64,000 nucleotides of DNA from Aeromicrobium phoceense (GTDB taxonomy: Bacteria; Actinomycetota; Actinomycetes; Propionibacteriales; Nocardioidaceae). The notes beneath the pieces are model-generated. The model was given only the letters and a program-made list of their open reading frames with translations, ran no database searches and was not told the origin of the DNA. The stretch is taken from NCBI RefSeq assembly GCF_013868155.1, contig NZ_JACEOG010000001.1:1178001-1242000 (forward strand), given 5' to 3'. This document shows, piece by piece, positions 33,662 through 41,867 of the stretch; the first letter of the stretch is position 1; each line of letters starts with the position of its first letter. The position numbers and the translations under genes are program-made.

Positions 33662-34480
33662 TCACCCGCCGGACTCGGCGGCGAACTCCCCTGGTGTCAG
33701 GCCGGTGACGGCGCGGAAGTCCCGTCCGAAGTGGGCCTGGTCGGCGTAGCCGAGGTCGGCCGCGACGCGCGCCAGATCGGGGCGCGTCTCCTCACGCAGG
33801 CGCTCGGCCGCCTCGTGGAGCCGCCGGCGCTGGACGAGCCACTTCGGCGAGAGCCCGATCCGCCGCGCGGTGAGCCGCTGCAGCGTGCGCTCGGTGAGGG
33901 CGAACTTCTCGCACACCTGGCTCACCCGCTGGACGTCGGTGTCGCCCTCCACGTACTCGACGATCGCGTTGACGAGCAGGCCCTCCTCGTCCACCGGCAG
34001 GAGCGCCGCCAGCCAGGCCTCCATCACCGCGACGGCGGCTCGCTGGTGCTGCGGATCGTGGGGGTCCTCGCCGACCGCCGAGCGGATCCCGGTGACCAGC
34101 TCCTCGTCGGCGAGGGAAACGGAGCCGTCCGTCAGTCGGTCCACCGGTCCACCGGCGAGGGCGAGTCCGGCTGCCGGCTGGAGCATCGTGCCCAACGCCC
34201 AGCCAGAGCCTCCGAGCTCGGTGGTCGACAGCCCGCTGCTCGGCCCCACGAGGAGTGCGTACTCGTGCGAGACGACCAGGAGGCAGACCGGGTACTGCAG
34301 CACGCGTTGCACCGACACCGCCCCTTCGGGCAGTGACCAGACGGGCATCCAGTACCGCCGGACGACCGACGCGAGCCCGGGGGAGGGCGCGAAGCGGTGG
34401 ATCGGCGGCGTGTAGCCCGACGCGTCGAGCAGGTGGGCCCGCTCGGTCGGGTCGATGCGCCGCACGTCCTCTCCCGTCAT
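33662..34480 (-). CDS. AraC-family transcriptional regulator
   Basis: A 272-residue regulator. The C-terminal ~100 residues hold the two helix-turn-helices of the AraC family (VSQVCEKFALTERTLQRLTA and LARVAADLGYADQAHFGRDF) and end in the usual TGLTPGEF. The N-terminal domain (about 1-160) is of the DUF6597 type found in actinobacterial AraC proteins. Its ligand is unknown. The ATG at 34480 gives MTGEDVRRIDPTER. It is divergent from the TIGR03086-type gene 50 bases away and is its probable regulator. Confidence 0.85.
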   Translation of the reverse strand: MTGEDVRRIDPTERAHLLDASGYTPPIHRFAPSPGLASVVRRYWMPVWSLPEGAVSVQRVLQYPVCLLVVSHEYALLVGPSSGLSTTELGGSGWALGTMLQPAAGLALAGGPVDRLTDGSVSLADEELVTGIRSAVGEDPHDPQHQRAAVAVMEAWLAALLPVDEEGLLVNAIVEYVEGDTDVQRVSQVCEKFALTERTLQRLTARRIGLSPKWLVQRRRLHEAAERLREETRPDLARVAADLGYADQAHFGRDFRAVTGLTPGEFAAESGG

Positions 34481-34530
34481 GTGTCGGATTCTTTCAAGAG
34501 TCGAGGTCGTCCCGCGACCATGCTGGGGGC

Positions 34531-35067
34531 ATGACCTCCTACTTCGAAGCAGCCGACCGTTTCTCCGCCATCGTGGCCGCCACGACCGACTGGTCCGCCG
34601 CCTCCCCGTGCGCGGACTGGACCGCCGCCGACGTGGTCGCCCACGTGATCGACTCCCAGCGCGACTTCTTCGCACGGCACGAGATCGACCTCGGCGAGCG
34701 GCCGACGGGCGCTCCCGCGCAGGCCTGGGCCGTCCACCTCGACGCCGTCCGCCCCTACGCCACCGACCCGGCGGTGACCTCGCGCGAGTTCGACGGCTTC
34801 TTCGGCCGGACCACCATCGGCGCCACGCTGGACGCCTTCTACGGCTTCGACCTCGTGGTGCACGGCTGGGACCTCGGCGCGTCCAACGGGCGGCCCACCA
34901 CGTTCTCCGACGCGGACATGGACGCGCTGGACGCCGCGTTCGTGGGCTTCGGCGACCACGCCTACGACGACGGTGTCTTCGGTCGGCCGGTCGACGTGCC
35001 GGACGACGCTGATCGGCAGACGAGGCTGCTGGCACGGATGGGCCGCCGTCCCGGGGTCACGGCCTGA
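34531..35067 (+). CDS. TIGR03086/MDMPI-like DinB-fold protein
   Basis: A 178-residue four-helix-bundle protein of the TIGR03086 (mycothiol-dependent maleylpyruvate isomerase-like) group. CADWTAADVVAHVIDSQRDF matches the first metal-site helix, and DLVVHGWDLG supplies a second histidine. No enzymatic function is established for this group. The pairing with a divergent AraC regulator suggests a small inducible detoxification unit. A CATGCT element six bases upstream of the ATG hints at a leaderless message. Confidence 0.8.
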   Translation: MTSYFEAADRFSAIVAATTDWSAASPCADWTAADVVAHVIDSQRDFFARHEIDLGERPTGAPAQAWAVHLDAVRPYATDPAVTSREFDGFFGRTTIGATLDAFYGFDLVVHGWDLGASNGRPTTFSDADMDALDAAFVGFGDHAYDDGVFGRPVDVPDDADRQTRLLARMGRRPGVTA

Positions 35068-35074
35068 GGCAGGC

Positions 35075-35932
35075 TCAGCGGTGCAGCTCGGCGGTGCAGC
35101 ACTTCACGCTGCCACCGCCCTTGACGAACTCCGAGAGCTCGACCGGCACCGGGTGGTAGCCGCGATCGCGCAGTGTCGCGGCGAGCTCCGGAGCCTCGCT
35201 CGGGAGCACGACGTTCGCGCCGTCGCTGACGAGGTTCAGCCCGAACGCCAGTGCCTCCGCCTCCGAGCACTCCAGCGACGCGGGGAACAGGCGTCGCAGC
35301 GTGCGACGCGCCGCCGGGCTGAAGGCGCCGGGGAACCACGCGATGTCGGCGGGTGCATCGCCCCAGCCGTCGTCGAGCACTCCGAGCGCGACGTCGAGGT
35401 GGTAGAACCGCGGGTCGACCAGCTCGAGCGAGACGACCGGGCGTCCGAGGGCCGCCTCGGCCTCGCGGTGGGCGTCACGCGAGGTGCGGAAGCCGTGGCC
35501 GGCGAGCACGACGTCGCGCAGCACGAGGAAGTCACCCTCGCCCTCGTTGGTGTGGCTCGGACGCTGGACCTCACGGCCCCCCGCCCGGAGGAAGTCGACG
35601 TGCGCGTGAGCCTCGGCCTGGCGCTGCGGGAACGCGAAGGCCGCGCCGTACGTGCGGTCCCCGACGGACACGGCGCCGTTCGCGGCGAACACCATGTCGG
35701 GCAGTCCCGGGACCGGCTCGAGCAGGTCGACGCGGTGCCCGAGCGCCCGGTACACGTCCTGCAGTGCCTGCCACTGCGCCTGCGCGAGTCGCGCGTCCAC
35801 CGGGTTCGTGAGGTCCATCCACGGGTTGATCGAGTAGACGACCTCGAACTCGGTGGGTGGGCACATCGCGTAGTGGCGCGTGCGCGCGCTGCGGGCCGGG
35901 GCGGCCTGCGGCGTGGTCAGGATCTGCGTCAT
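35075..35932 (-). CDS. ddaH: Dimethylargininase / amidinotransferase-family hydrolase
   Basis: A 285-residue member of the guanidino-group-modifying (DDAH/arginine deiminase) superfamily. Expected motifs appear in order: MCPPTEFEVVYSINPWMD, MVFAANGA, EGEGDFLVLRD, RFYHLDVALGVL (catalytic His) and, near the C-terminus, KGGGSVKCCTAELHR with the nucleophile at C278 or C279. DDAH converts methylated arginines to citrulline, but the family also includes ornithine-forming enzymes. GAGGAG five bases upstream supports the ATG at 35932. It is divergent from an Lrp/AsnC gene, the same pairing as around Rv2323c/Rv2324 in M. tuberculosis; the ornithine aminotransferase genes found there are absent here. 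Confidence 0.87.
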   Translation of the reverse strand: MTQILTTPQAAPARSARTRHYAMCPPTEFEVVYSINPWMDLTNPVDARLAQAQWQALQDVYRALGHRVDLLEPVPGLPDMVFAANGAVSVGDRTYGAAFAFPQRQAEAHAHVDFLRAGGREVQRPSHTNEGEGDFLVLRDVVLAGHGFRTSRDAHREAEAALGRPVVSLELVDPRFYHLDVALGVLDDGWGDAPADIAWFPGAFSPAARRTLRRLFPASLECSEAEALAFGLNLVSDGANVVLPSEAPELAATLRDRGYHPVPVELSEFVKGGGSVKCCTAELHR

Positions 35933-36046
35933 GGAGCTCCTCGGGCGGGGGATGACACGAGCGTAGGGACTCCGGACGGCCGGAACCAGCCGTTTATCCC
36001 TCGCATGACCTACGCTTTCTTGTGTGTTTCATCTCTTCGGGTTTGA

Positions 36047-36052
36047 TACGTT
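36047..36052 (+). promoter_or_regulatory. -10 element of a likely leaderless promoter (Lrp gene)
   Basis: TACGTT ends six bases before the ATG at 36059. No ribosome site precedes the ATG, which argues for a leaderless message. Confidence 0.35.
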
Positions 36053-36058
36053 GCGTCC

Positions 36059-36517
36059 ATGAGCCTGGACCAGATCGATCGTTCCCTCCTGGACGCCCTC
36101 ACCGAGGACGGCCGCGCGAGCTATGCCGCCCTCGGCTCGCGGGTCGGGCTGTCCGCGCCGGCGGTCAAGCGCCGGGTGGACCGGCTCGTGGAGACGGGCG
36201 TGATCAGCGGGTTCACCGTGGTCGTCGACCCGCACCACCGCGGCTGGACCACCGAGGCCTACGTCGAGGTGCACTGCCAGGGCACGATCTCGCCGCGCGT
36301 GCTGCGCGAGGCGTTCCTGCAGGTGCCCCAGGTCCACGCGGCGGCCACCGTCTCCGGTGCCGCGGACGCGATCCTGCACCTGGTGGCCGAGGACGTGCGC
36401 GACCTCGAGTCCGCGTTGGAGCAGATCCGCGTGGGCGCCGCCAGCGTGAGCCAGACCGAGACCTCGATCGTGCTGTCGCGGCTCATCCACGACCGGCACG
36501 GGGTCGAGGGGGACTGA
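36059..36517 (+). CDS. Lrp/AsnC-family transcriptional regulator
   Basis: A 152-residue regulator with an N-terminal helix-turn-helix (SYAALGSRVGLSAPAVKRRV) and a C-terminal RAM ligand-binding domain (AAATVSGAADAILHLVAEDV). Lrp proteins usually sense amino acids. Its divergent partner acts on arginine derivatives, so arginine, ornithine or citrulline is a reasonable guess for the effector. The 126-base intergenic region is A/T-richer than its surroundings and should contain the operator. There is no ribosome site; a -10-like TACGTT lies six bases upstream. Confidence 0.88.
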   Translation: MSLDQIDRSLLDALTEDGRASYAALGSRVGLSAPAVKRRVDRLVETGVISGFTVVVDPHHRGWTTEAYVEVHCQGTISPRVLREAFLQVPQVHAAATVSGAADAILHLVAEDVRDLESALEQIRVGAASVSQTETSIVLSRLIHDRHGVEGD

Positions 36518-36553
36518 CCCGGCGATCCACGGTCCGGACCCCGGCCGAGGGTC

Positions 36554-36559
36554 TAGCCT
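36554..36559 (+). promoter_or_regulatory. -10 element of a likely leaderless promoter (MFS gene)
   Basis: TAGCCT ends seven bases before the ATG at 36567. No ribosome site is visible. Confidence 0.35.
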
Positions 36560-36566
36560 GTGGCGC

Positions 36567-38006
36567 ATGGGACGACATCGCGCTGCCTCCGTCGGGGCCG
36601 GACTCGTCGGCGCGCTCGTCTTCGTGGAGTTCGTCAGCGGATTCCTCCAGGGCTACTACACACCGCTGGCCACCGACATCGCGCGTCACCTCGACATCAA
36701 CGACGCCGACGTCAACTGGTTCGAGGCGGCGCAGCTGCTCCTCTCGGCGCTGTGCGTGCCGCCGCTGTCCAAGCTCGGTGATCTCATCGGCCACCAGCGG
36801 GTGCTGGTCGGGGCGGCCGTCCTCACGGCGGTCGCCACGTGCGGCATCGCCTTCGCCACCTCGTTCCAGAGCTACCTCGTGTTCTGGGCGCTGCAGGGCG
36901 TCTTCACCGTGTGGCTGCCGCTCGAGGTGGCGCTGATCTACCGCCGCAGCGCGGGCCTGCCCCAACGGGCCGCCGCCACCCGGCGGGCGACCGGAGTCAT
37001 CGTGGCCGCGCTCCAGGCCGGTGCGATCGCCGGAGCGCTCTCGGCCGGTGCGACCTCGGCGCTGTTCGACTCGCTGTGGATGGTGCTGGCCGTGCCCGGC
37101 GTCCTGACCGTGGTGGTCGTGTTCGTCATCGTCGGCTTCGTGCCCGACACGCACGATCGCCAGGCCGGCAGCCTCGACGCTCCCGGACTCCTGCTCCTGA
37201 GCGCCAGCCTGCTGCTGGTGACCGGCGGCCTCTCGCTCGTGCGGATCGTCGGCGTCGCCTCGCCATGGCCCTGGCTCGCCATCGCCTTGGGTGCGCTGGT
37301 CCTGGTGCCGTTCGTCCAGCACGAGCTGGGGGCGGCCGACCCGATCATCGACCTGCGGGTCATGCGCCAGGCGTCGATGTGGCCCGTGCAGTTCACCGCG
37401 CTGCTGTTCGGCGTCAGCGTGCTCGGCGCGCAGATCCCGCTCTCGACGTTCGCCCAGACCGATCCCGACGTGCACGGGTACGGGCTCGGCCTCACCGCCA
37501 GCTCCGTGGCCCCGGTGATCGGCGGCTACGTGCTGTCGATGCTCGTCGGCGCGCTCGTGTTCGCGCGACTCAGCCAGCGCTTCACCCCCCGCGCGTGCCT
37601 CATCGCGGCGGCGGGTCTCGTGGGCCTGGGCTACGCCGCGCTGGTGCCGCTGCACTTCTCGGTGGCGCAGATGGCCGTGTGCATGGTCGTGGCCGGCCTG
37701 GGCTCGGGTGCGCTCGTCGCCGCCCTGCCCGCCGCCGCGGCCGCCGCCGCGCCCGAGGGACGCACCGCCGTGGCCACCGGCCTGACCAACACGACCAAGA
37801 CGATCGGCGGCTCCTTCGCCTCGTGCATCTTCGGGGTGGCCCTGGCCGCCGGCGCCACCCATGCGGCCGCCGCGTCGATGTCGGGCTACTACACCGTCTG
37901 GATCGTGTGCTCGGCCACGGCGTTCGTGGCCGCCGTCGGACTGACCTTCGTGCCGCGGCTGGCCTTCGCCGACCCGGCCGGGATCGAGGAGGAGATCGGG
38001 CGATGA
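36567..38006 (+). CDS. MFS transporter (DHA2-like, probably 14 membrane segments)
   Basis: A 479-residue major-facilitator protein. The hydrophobic segments are spaced as in the 14-segment drug:H+ antiporter group, and a motif-A-like loop (LSKLGDLIGHQRVLVG) follows segment 2. DHA2 members export drugs or small metabolites, but substrate prediction is unreliable here. Its stop overlaps the start of the M20 peptidase gene (ATGA at 38003-38006), so the two form an operon; a peptide-like substrate or product is possible. The Lrp gene lies 49 bases upstream on the same strand. Confidence 0.87.
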   Translation: MGRHRAASVGAGLVGALVFVEFVSGFLQGYYTPLATDIARHLDINDADVNWFEAAQLLLSALCVPPLSKLGDLIGHQRVLVGAAVLTAVATCGIAFATSFQSYLVFWALQGVFTVWLPLEVALIYRRSAGLPQRAAATRRATGVIVAALQAGAIAGALSAGATSALFDSLWMVLAVPGVLTVVVVFVIVGFVPDTHDRQAGSLDAPGLLLLSASLLLVTGGLSLVRIVGVASPWPWLAIALGALVLVPFVQHELGAADPIIDLRVMRQASMWPVQFTALLFGVSVLGAQIPLSTFAQTDPDVHGYGLGLTASSVAPVIGGYVLSMLVGALVFARLSQRFTPRACLIAAAGLVGLGYAALVPLHFSVAQMAVCMVVAGLGSGALVAALPAAAAAAAPEGRTAVATGLTNTTKTIGGSFASCIFGVALAAGATHAAAASMSGYYTVWIVCSATAFVAAVGLTFVPRLAFADPAGIEEEIGR

Positions 38007-39310
38007 ACGCCGCCGCACGCCTGGCCGAGCTGATCGGCTGCCGCACCGTGTCTGCCCCGGACGAGCGGGACGAGGCCGAGTTCGTGGCCTTCCGCGAGAC
38101 GTTCGCGCGGCTGTACCCGAGCCTGCACGCCGCCCTGGAGCTGACCGAGTTCCCGGGTGGCACGCTGCTCTTCCGCTGGCCCGGCCGCAGCACCGAGCGG
38201 CCGCTCGTGCTGATGGCGCACTACGACGTGGTGCCCGCCCCGGCCGAGCAGTGGGACCGCGATCCGTTCGCGGGAGTGATCGAGGACGGCTTCGTCCACG
38301 GCCGCGGCGCCCTCGACGACAAGGGACCGCTGGTCTGCATCGCCGAGGCGGTGGAGTCGCTGCTGGCCGAGGGCTTCGAGCCGGCCCGCGACGTCTACCT
38401 CTCGTTCGGGTCCGACGAGGAGGTGTTCGGGCACGGTGCGGCCGAGGTGGTCGACCACCTCGACTCGATGGGCGTGCGCCCGTGGCTCGTCTCGGACGAG
38501 GGTGGCGCGATCGTGGACGACGGGCTGCCGGGGGTGTCGGCGACCACCGCGATGGTCGCGATCGTCGAGAAGGGCACGGTCGACGTCGGCCTGCTCGCGC
38601 GGGGGGGAGGAGGTCACGCCTCCACGCCGGCGAAGAACGGCGCCACCGCGCGCCTGGCTCGCGCCATCGTGCGGATCGACCGGCATCCGGCGAGGCCGCA
38701 CCTGTCCGACCCGGTCCTGCAGATGCTCGACGCGCTGTCGGGTCTCGTGCCCAAACCGCTCGCCCCGGTGCTCCAGCACGCCGGCCGGGCCAACCGCCCG
38801 GTGGCCGAGCTGCTGGCGCGGCTCGGCAAGGAGACCGGCGCCATGGTCCGCACGACGATGGCGGTCACGCAGGTCAGCGGCAGCCCGGCCCGCAACGTCC
38901 TCGCCACCGAGGCGCGCGCCAACGTCAACGTCCGGCTCGCCGTGGGCGACACCCGCGAGCGACTGCGCGGCCGGCTCGAGAAGTTGTTCCGCGGGCTCGA
39001 CGTCGAGATCGAGCGGATGGACGGCGAGGACCCGCCTCCGGTCTCGCGCACCGACAACGACGCGTGGCACGCCCTGGGCGAGGCCATCGCGGCGCTCGGT
39101 CCCGGGATCTCGGTCGTGCCGTACGTGCAGACCGGCGGCACCGACTCGCGGCACTTCACGCGGATCAGCGACTCGGTCTACCGGTTCGCACCGCTGCACA
39201 TGAGCCGGGCGCAGCGCGACTCGATCCACGCGCCGAACGAGAAGGTCGCGATCGACACGCTCGAGCGCGGCAGCGCGTTCCACCGCGCACTCATCACCGG
39301 CATGGGCTGA
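38003..39310 (+). CDS. M20-family zinc metallopeptidase (CPS1-like carboxypeptidase/aminoacylase)
   Basis: A 435-residue dizinc hydrolase. Expected motifs are visible: AHYDVVPAP (first zinc His and Asp), GRGALDDKGP (bridging Asp), GSDEEVFG (catalytic and zinc Glu) and, near the end, SIHAPNEKVAID (last zinc His). The length and the dimerisation insert match the M20 branch containing carboxypeptidase S and N-acyl-amino-acid hydrolase PM20D1. The substrate, a dipeptide or N-acyl amino acid, is not determined. The start overlaps the MFS stop, with GGAGGAG upstream. Confidence 0.88.
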   Translation: MNAAARLAELIGCRTVSAPDERDEAEFVAFRETFARLYPSLHAALELTEFPGGTLLFRWPGRSTERPLVLMAHYDVVPAPAEQWDRDPFAGVIEDGFVHGRGALDDKGPLVCIAEAVESLLAEGFEPARDVYLSFGSDEEVFGHGAAEVVDHLDSMGVRPWLVSDEGGAIVDDGLPGVSATTAMVAIVEKGTVDVGLLARGGGGHASTPAKNGATARLARAIVRIDRHPARPHLSDPVLQMLDALSGLVPKPLAPVLQHAGRANRPVAELLARLGKETGAMVRTTMAVTQVSGSPARNVLATEARANVNVRLAVGDTRERLRGRLEKLFRGLDVEIERMDGEDPPPVSRTDNDAWHALGEAIAALGPGISVVPYVQTGGTDSRHFTRISDSVYRFAPLHMSRAQRDSIHAPNEKVAIDTLERGSAFHRALITGMG

Positions 39311-39317
39311 AGCGGGC

Positions 39318-39323
39318 TAGGGT
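39318..39323 (+). promoter_or_regulatory. -10 element of a likely leaderless promoter (DUF1330 gene)
   Basis: TAGGGT ends six bases before the ATG at 39330. No ribosome site is visible. Confidence 0.35.
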
Positions 39324-39329
39324 CGGGTC

Positions 39330-39695
39330 ATGCCTGTCGATCCCACCGGCGCCGACCTCAAGCGCTTCCTCGCCGAGGACCCCGGCGGCCCCGTCGTGAT
39401 GCTCAACCTGCTCCAGTTCCGCGAGGACGGCGCGTCGTCCTACCGCGAGTACACCGAGCGCATCGGCCCGTTCCTGGAGAAGGTCGGCGGTGAGGTCATC
39501 CACGCCGGTGACCTGGGCACCGCGCTGGTCGCCCCCGACGGCTGGTCGTGGGACGCGCTCCTGCTCGTGCGCTACCCGTCACGCCAGGCGTTCAGCCAGA
39601 TGGTCGCCGACCCGGAGTACCAGCAGATCACCGGTCTGCGCACCGCCGCGCTCGACGAGGCCGTCCTGCAGGCCGGCGTCTCCTGGCCGATTTGA
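39330..39695 (+). CDS. DUF1330-family protein
   Basis: A 121-residue ferredoxin-like alpha+beta (dimeric alpha/beta barrel) protein. It has the DUF1330 features [14 protein letters not shown] near residue 20, then [20 protein letters not shown] and a conserved [18 protein letters not shown]. No activity is established for the family. It starts 20 bases after the peptidase stop and ends four bases before the -35 of the infA promoter. The leaderless-type promoter suggests independent expression. Confidence 0.82.
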   Translation: MPVDPTGADLKRFLAEDPGGPVVMLNLLQFREDGASSYREYTERIGPFLEKVGGEVIHAGDLGTALVAPDGWSWDALLLVRYPSRQAFSQMVADPEYQQITGLRTAALDEAVLQAGVSWPI

Positions 39696-39721
39696 GTCCA
39701 GCACCCCTTTCGGCGTAGACT
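39692..39721 (+). promoter_or_regulatory. Probable infA/alpha-operon promoter
   Basis: TTGAGT (39692-39697) and TAGACT (39716-39721) are separated by 18 bases. This promoter would drive infA-rpmJ-rpsM-rpsK-rpsD-rpoA-rplQ, which an accessory block has separated from the spc operon. Confidence 0.55.
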
Positions 39722-39828
39722 TGTGTGTCGGCCTTGTCGGGCCGTATCCCCATCCCCTCCGGCAGACCTTTCGAGGTGGGGACACGTGCGTGTCAGGTCG
39801 ATCAGTCGATACGAAGAAGTTGAGGTGT

Positions 39829-40050
39829 ATGGCGAAAAAAGAAGGCGTCATCGAGATGGAGGGTGCGGTCGTCGAGGCCCTGCCCAACGCGATGTTCCGG
39901 GTCGAGCTGGCCAATGGCCACAAGGTCCTGGCGCACATCAGCGGCAAGATGCGCCAGCACTACATCCGGATCCTCCCCGAGGACCGGGTCGTGGTGGAAC
40001 TCTCGCCGTACGACCTCAGCCGCGGACGCATCGTCTACCGCTACAAGTGA
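39829..40050 (+). CDS. infA: Translation initiation factor IF-1
   Basis: A 73-residue OB-fold factor ([20 protein letters not shown]; end RGRIVYRYK), exactly the family length. The ATG at 39829 is fixed by the conserved N-terminus. The ribosome site is weak (AAGAAG, or GAGG at only three bases). It leads the alpha-operon group. Confidence 0.98.
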   Translation: MAKKEGVIEMEGAVVEALPNAMFRVELANGHKVLAHISGKMRQHYIRILPEDRVVVELSPYDLSRGRIVYRYK

Positions 40051-40099
40051 CAACTACACATCCCCCACGTTCAGTTCGTACCGAAGAGAGAGCTTCTCG

Positions 40100-40213
40100 A
40101 TGAAGGTCAACCCGAGCGTGAAGAAGATCTGTGACAAGTGCAAGGTGATTCGTCGCCACGGCCGCGTCATGGTGATCTGCGAGAACCCGCGCCACAAGCA
40201 GCGCCAGGGCTGA
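40100..40213 (+). CDS. rpmJ: 50S ribosomal protein L36 (bL36), zinc-binding form
   Basis: A 37-residue protein with the full zinc site (C11 and C14 in [10 protein letters not shown]27, H32). It is therefore the zinc-replete version, not the cysteine-free paralogue. It begins 50 bases after infA. A gap of 173 bases with small hairpins, but no gene that I can see, separates it from rpsM. Confidence 0.97.
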   Translation: MKVNPSVKKICDKCKVIRRHGRVMVICENPRHKQRQG

Positions 40214-40386
40214 GCAGAGAGCCTCTTCTTCAACGCAGCACCCTGAACATCTGACGGCTCATCCGGGCCCCGCCACCAGGCGGAGCCCCGGGTGTCACCT
40301 CCGGCGCAGAGGCCGGAGCTCGATCGAGGCGATCGAGGTGCCCCAGGTGACGACACCTCTGCCGAACCGAAAGGAACTGCCAGCAC

Positions 40387-40755
40387 ATGGCACGCCTCGT
40401 CGGAGTGGATCTGCCGCGCGAAAAGCGCGTGGTGATCGGACTCACGTACATCTTCGGTGTCGGTCGCACTCGTGCGATCGAGACCCTCGCCGCCACCGGC
40501 ATCGACCCCAACACCCGCGTTCACGAGTTGAACGACGACCAGCTCGTCGCACTCCGTGACCACATCGAGGCGAACTACCAGGTCGAGGGTGACCTGCGCC
40601 GCGAGGTCACCGCGGACATTCGCCGCAAGATGGAGATCGGCTCGTACCAGGGCCGCCGTCACCGTGCGCACCTGCCCGTTCGCGGCCAGCGCACCAAGAC
40701 CAACGCGCGCACCCGCAAGGGCCCGAAGCGCACCGTCGCCGGAAAGAAGAAGTGA
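40387..40755 (+). CDS. rpsM: 30S ribosomal protein S13 (uS13)
   Basis: A 122-residue head protein ([40 protein letters not shown]). GAAAGGAAC lies upstream of the ATG. rpsK follows eight bases after the stop. Confidence 0.98.
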   Translation: MARLVGVDLPREKRVVIGLTYIFGVGRTRAIETLAATGIDPNTRVHELNDDQLVALRDHIEANYQVEGDLRREVTADIRRKMEIGSYQGRRHRAHLPVRGQRTKTNARTRKGPKRTVAGKKK

Positions 40756-40763
40756 GGTAGCAG

Positions 40764-41162
40764 ATGCCCCCGAAGAACTCCGGCGCCAAGAAGGTGCGCC
40801 GCAAGGAAAAGAAGAACGTCGTTCAGGGCGAGGCCCACATCAAGAGCACGTTCAACAACACGCACGTGACGATCACCGACCCCAGCGGTGCGGTGATCGC
40901 GTGGGCCTCCGGCGGAACCGTCGGCTTCAAGGGCTCGCGCAAGTCGACTCCGTACGCCGCCGGCATGGCCGCCGAGGCCGCCGGACGTCAGGCGATGGAC
41001 CACGGCATGAAGAAGGTCGACGTCTTCGTCAAGGGCCCCGGCTCCGGACGTGAGACCGCGATCCGGTCGCTCAGCGGCGTCGGCCTCGAGGTCGGCACCA
41101 TCTCTGACGTGACCCCCAGCCCGCACAACGGCTGCCGTCCGCCCAAGCACCGTCGTCTCTGA
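40764..41162 (+). CDS. rpsK: 30S ribosomal protein S11 (uS11)
   Basis: A 132-residue platform protein ([36 protein letters not shown]). The basic N-terminal tail and the length are standard. Confidence 0.98.
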   Translation: MPPKNSGAKKVRRKEKKNVVQGEAHIKSTFNNTHVTITDPSGAVIAWASGGTVGFKGSRKSTPYAAGMAAEAAGRQAMDHGMKKVDVFVKGPGSGRETAIRSLSGVGLEVGTISDVTPSPHNGCRPPKHRRL

Positions 41163-41197
41163 CGCGTCGTCGACTTTTCCTCAAGGAGTAATCAACC

Positions 41198-41806
41198 ATG
41201 GCCCGTTACACCGGACCTCTCACCAAGAAGTCGCGCCGTTACGGCGTCGACCTCGTTGGTGGGGACAAGGCCTTCGAGCGCCGTCCGTACGCGCCCGGCC
41301 AGCACGGCCGCACCCGCGTCAAGGAGTCGGAGTACCGCACCCAGCTGCAGGAGAAGCAGAAGGCGCGCTACACCTACGGCGTCCTCGAGAAGCAGTTCCG
41401 CAAGTACTACGAGCTGGCCTCGCGCCGTCCCGGCAAGACCGGTGACAACCTGCTCAGCCTGCTCGAGAGCCGCCTGGACAACGTCGTCTACCGTGCCGGC
41501 CTGGCCCGCACGCGTCGTCACGCCCGCCAGCTGGTGACCCACGGTCACTTCCTGGTCAACGGCGTGAAGACGAACATCCCGTCGTTCCAGGTCAGCAAGC
41601 ACGACATCATCGACGTCAAGGCGAAGAGCCTGGAGACCACGCCGTTCATCGTCGCGCGTGAGACCCACGACGCCGACACCGTGCCCGGCTGGCTCGACGT
41701 CTCGCCCGATCGCGGTCGCATCCTGGTGCACCAGCGCCCGGTCCGCGAGCAGATCACCGTGCCGATCCAGGAACAGCTCATCGTCGAGTTCTACTCGAAG
41801 ATCTGA
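41198..41806 (+). CDS. rpsD: 30S ribosomal protein S4 (uS4), cysteine-free form
   Basis: A 202-residue 16S assembly initiator with an S4 RNA-binding domain (SRLDNVVYRAGLARTRRHAR). It has no cysteine, so it lacks the zinc knuckle of some S4 proteins; the M. tuberculosis protein of this operon is the same type. CTCAAGGAGTA provides a good ribosome site. Confidence 0.98.
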   Translation: MARYTGPLTKKSRRYGVDLVGGDKAFERRPYAPGQHGRTRVKESEYRTQLQEKQKARYTYGVLEKQFRKYYELASRRPGKTGDNLLSLLESRLDNVVYRAGLARTRRHARQLVTHGHFLVNGVKTNIPSFQVSKHDIIDVKAKSLETTPFIVARETHDADTVPGWLDVSPDRGRILVHQRPVREQITVPIQEQLIVEFYSKI

Positions 41807-41867
41807 TCCACCTCATCTGTCCACTTACCCGGCCCTCAAATAGCGGTGGGTCCGGAAAGGAAGAACC

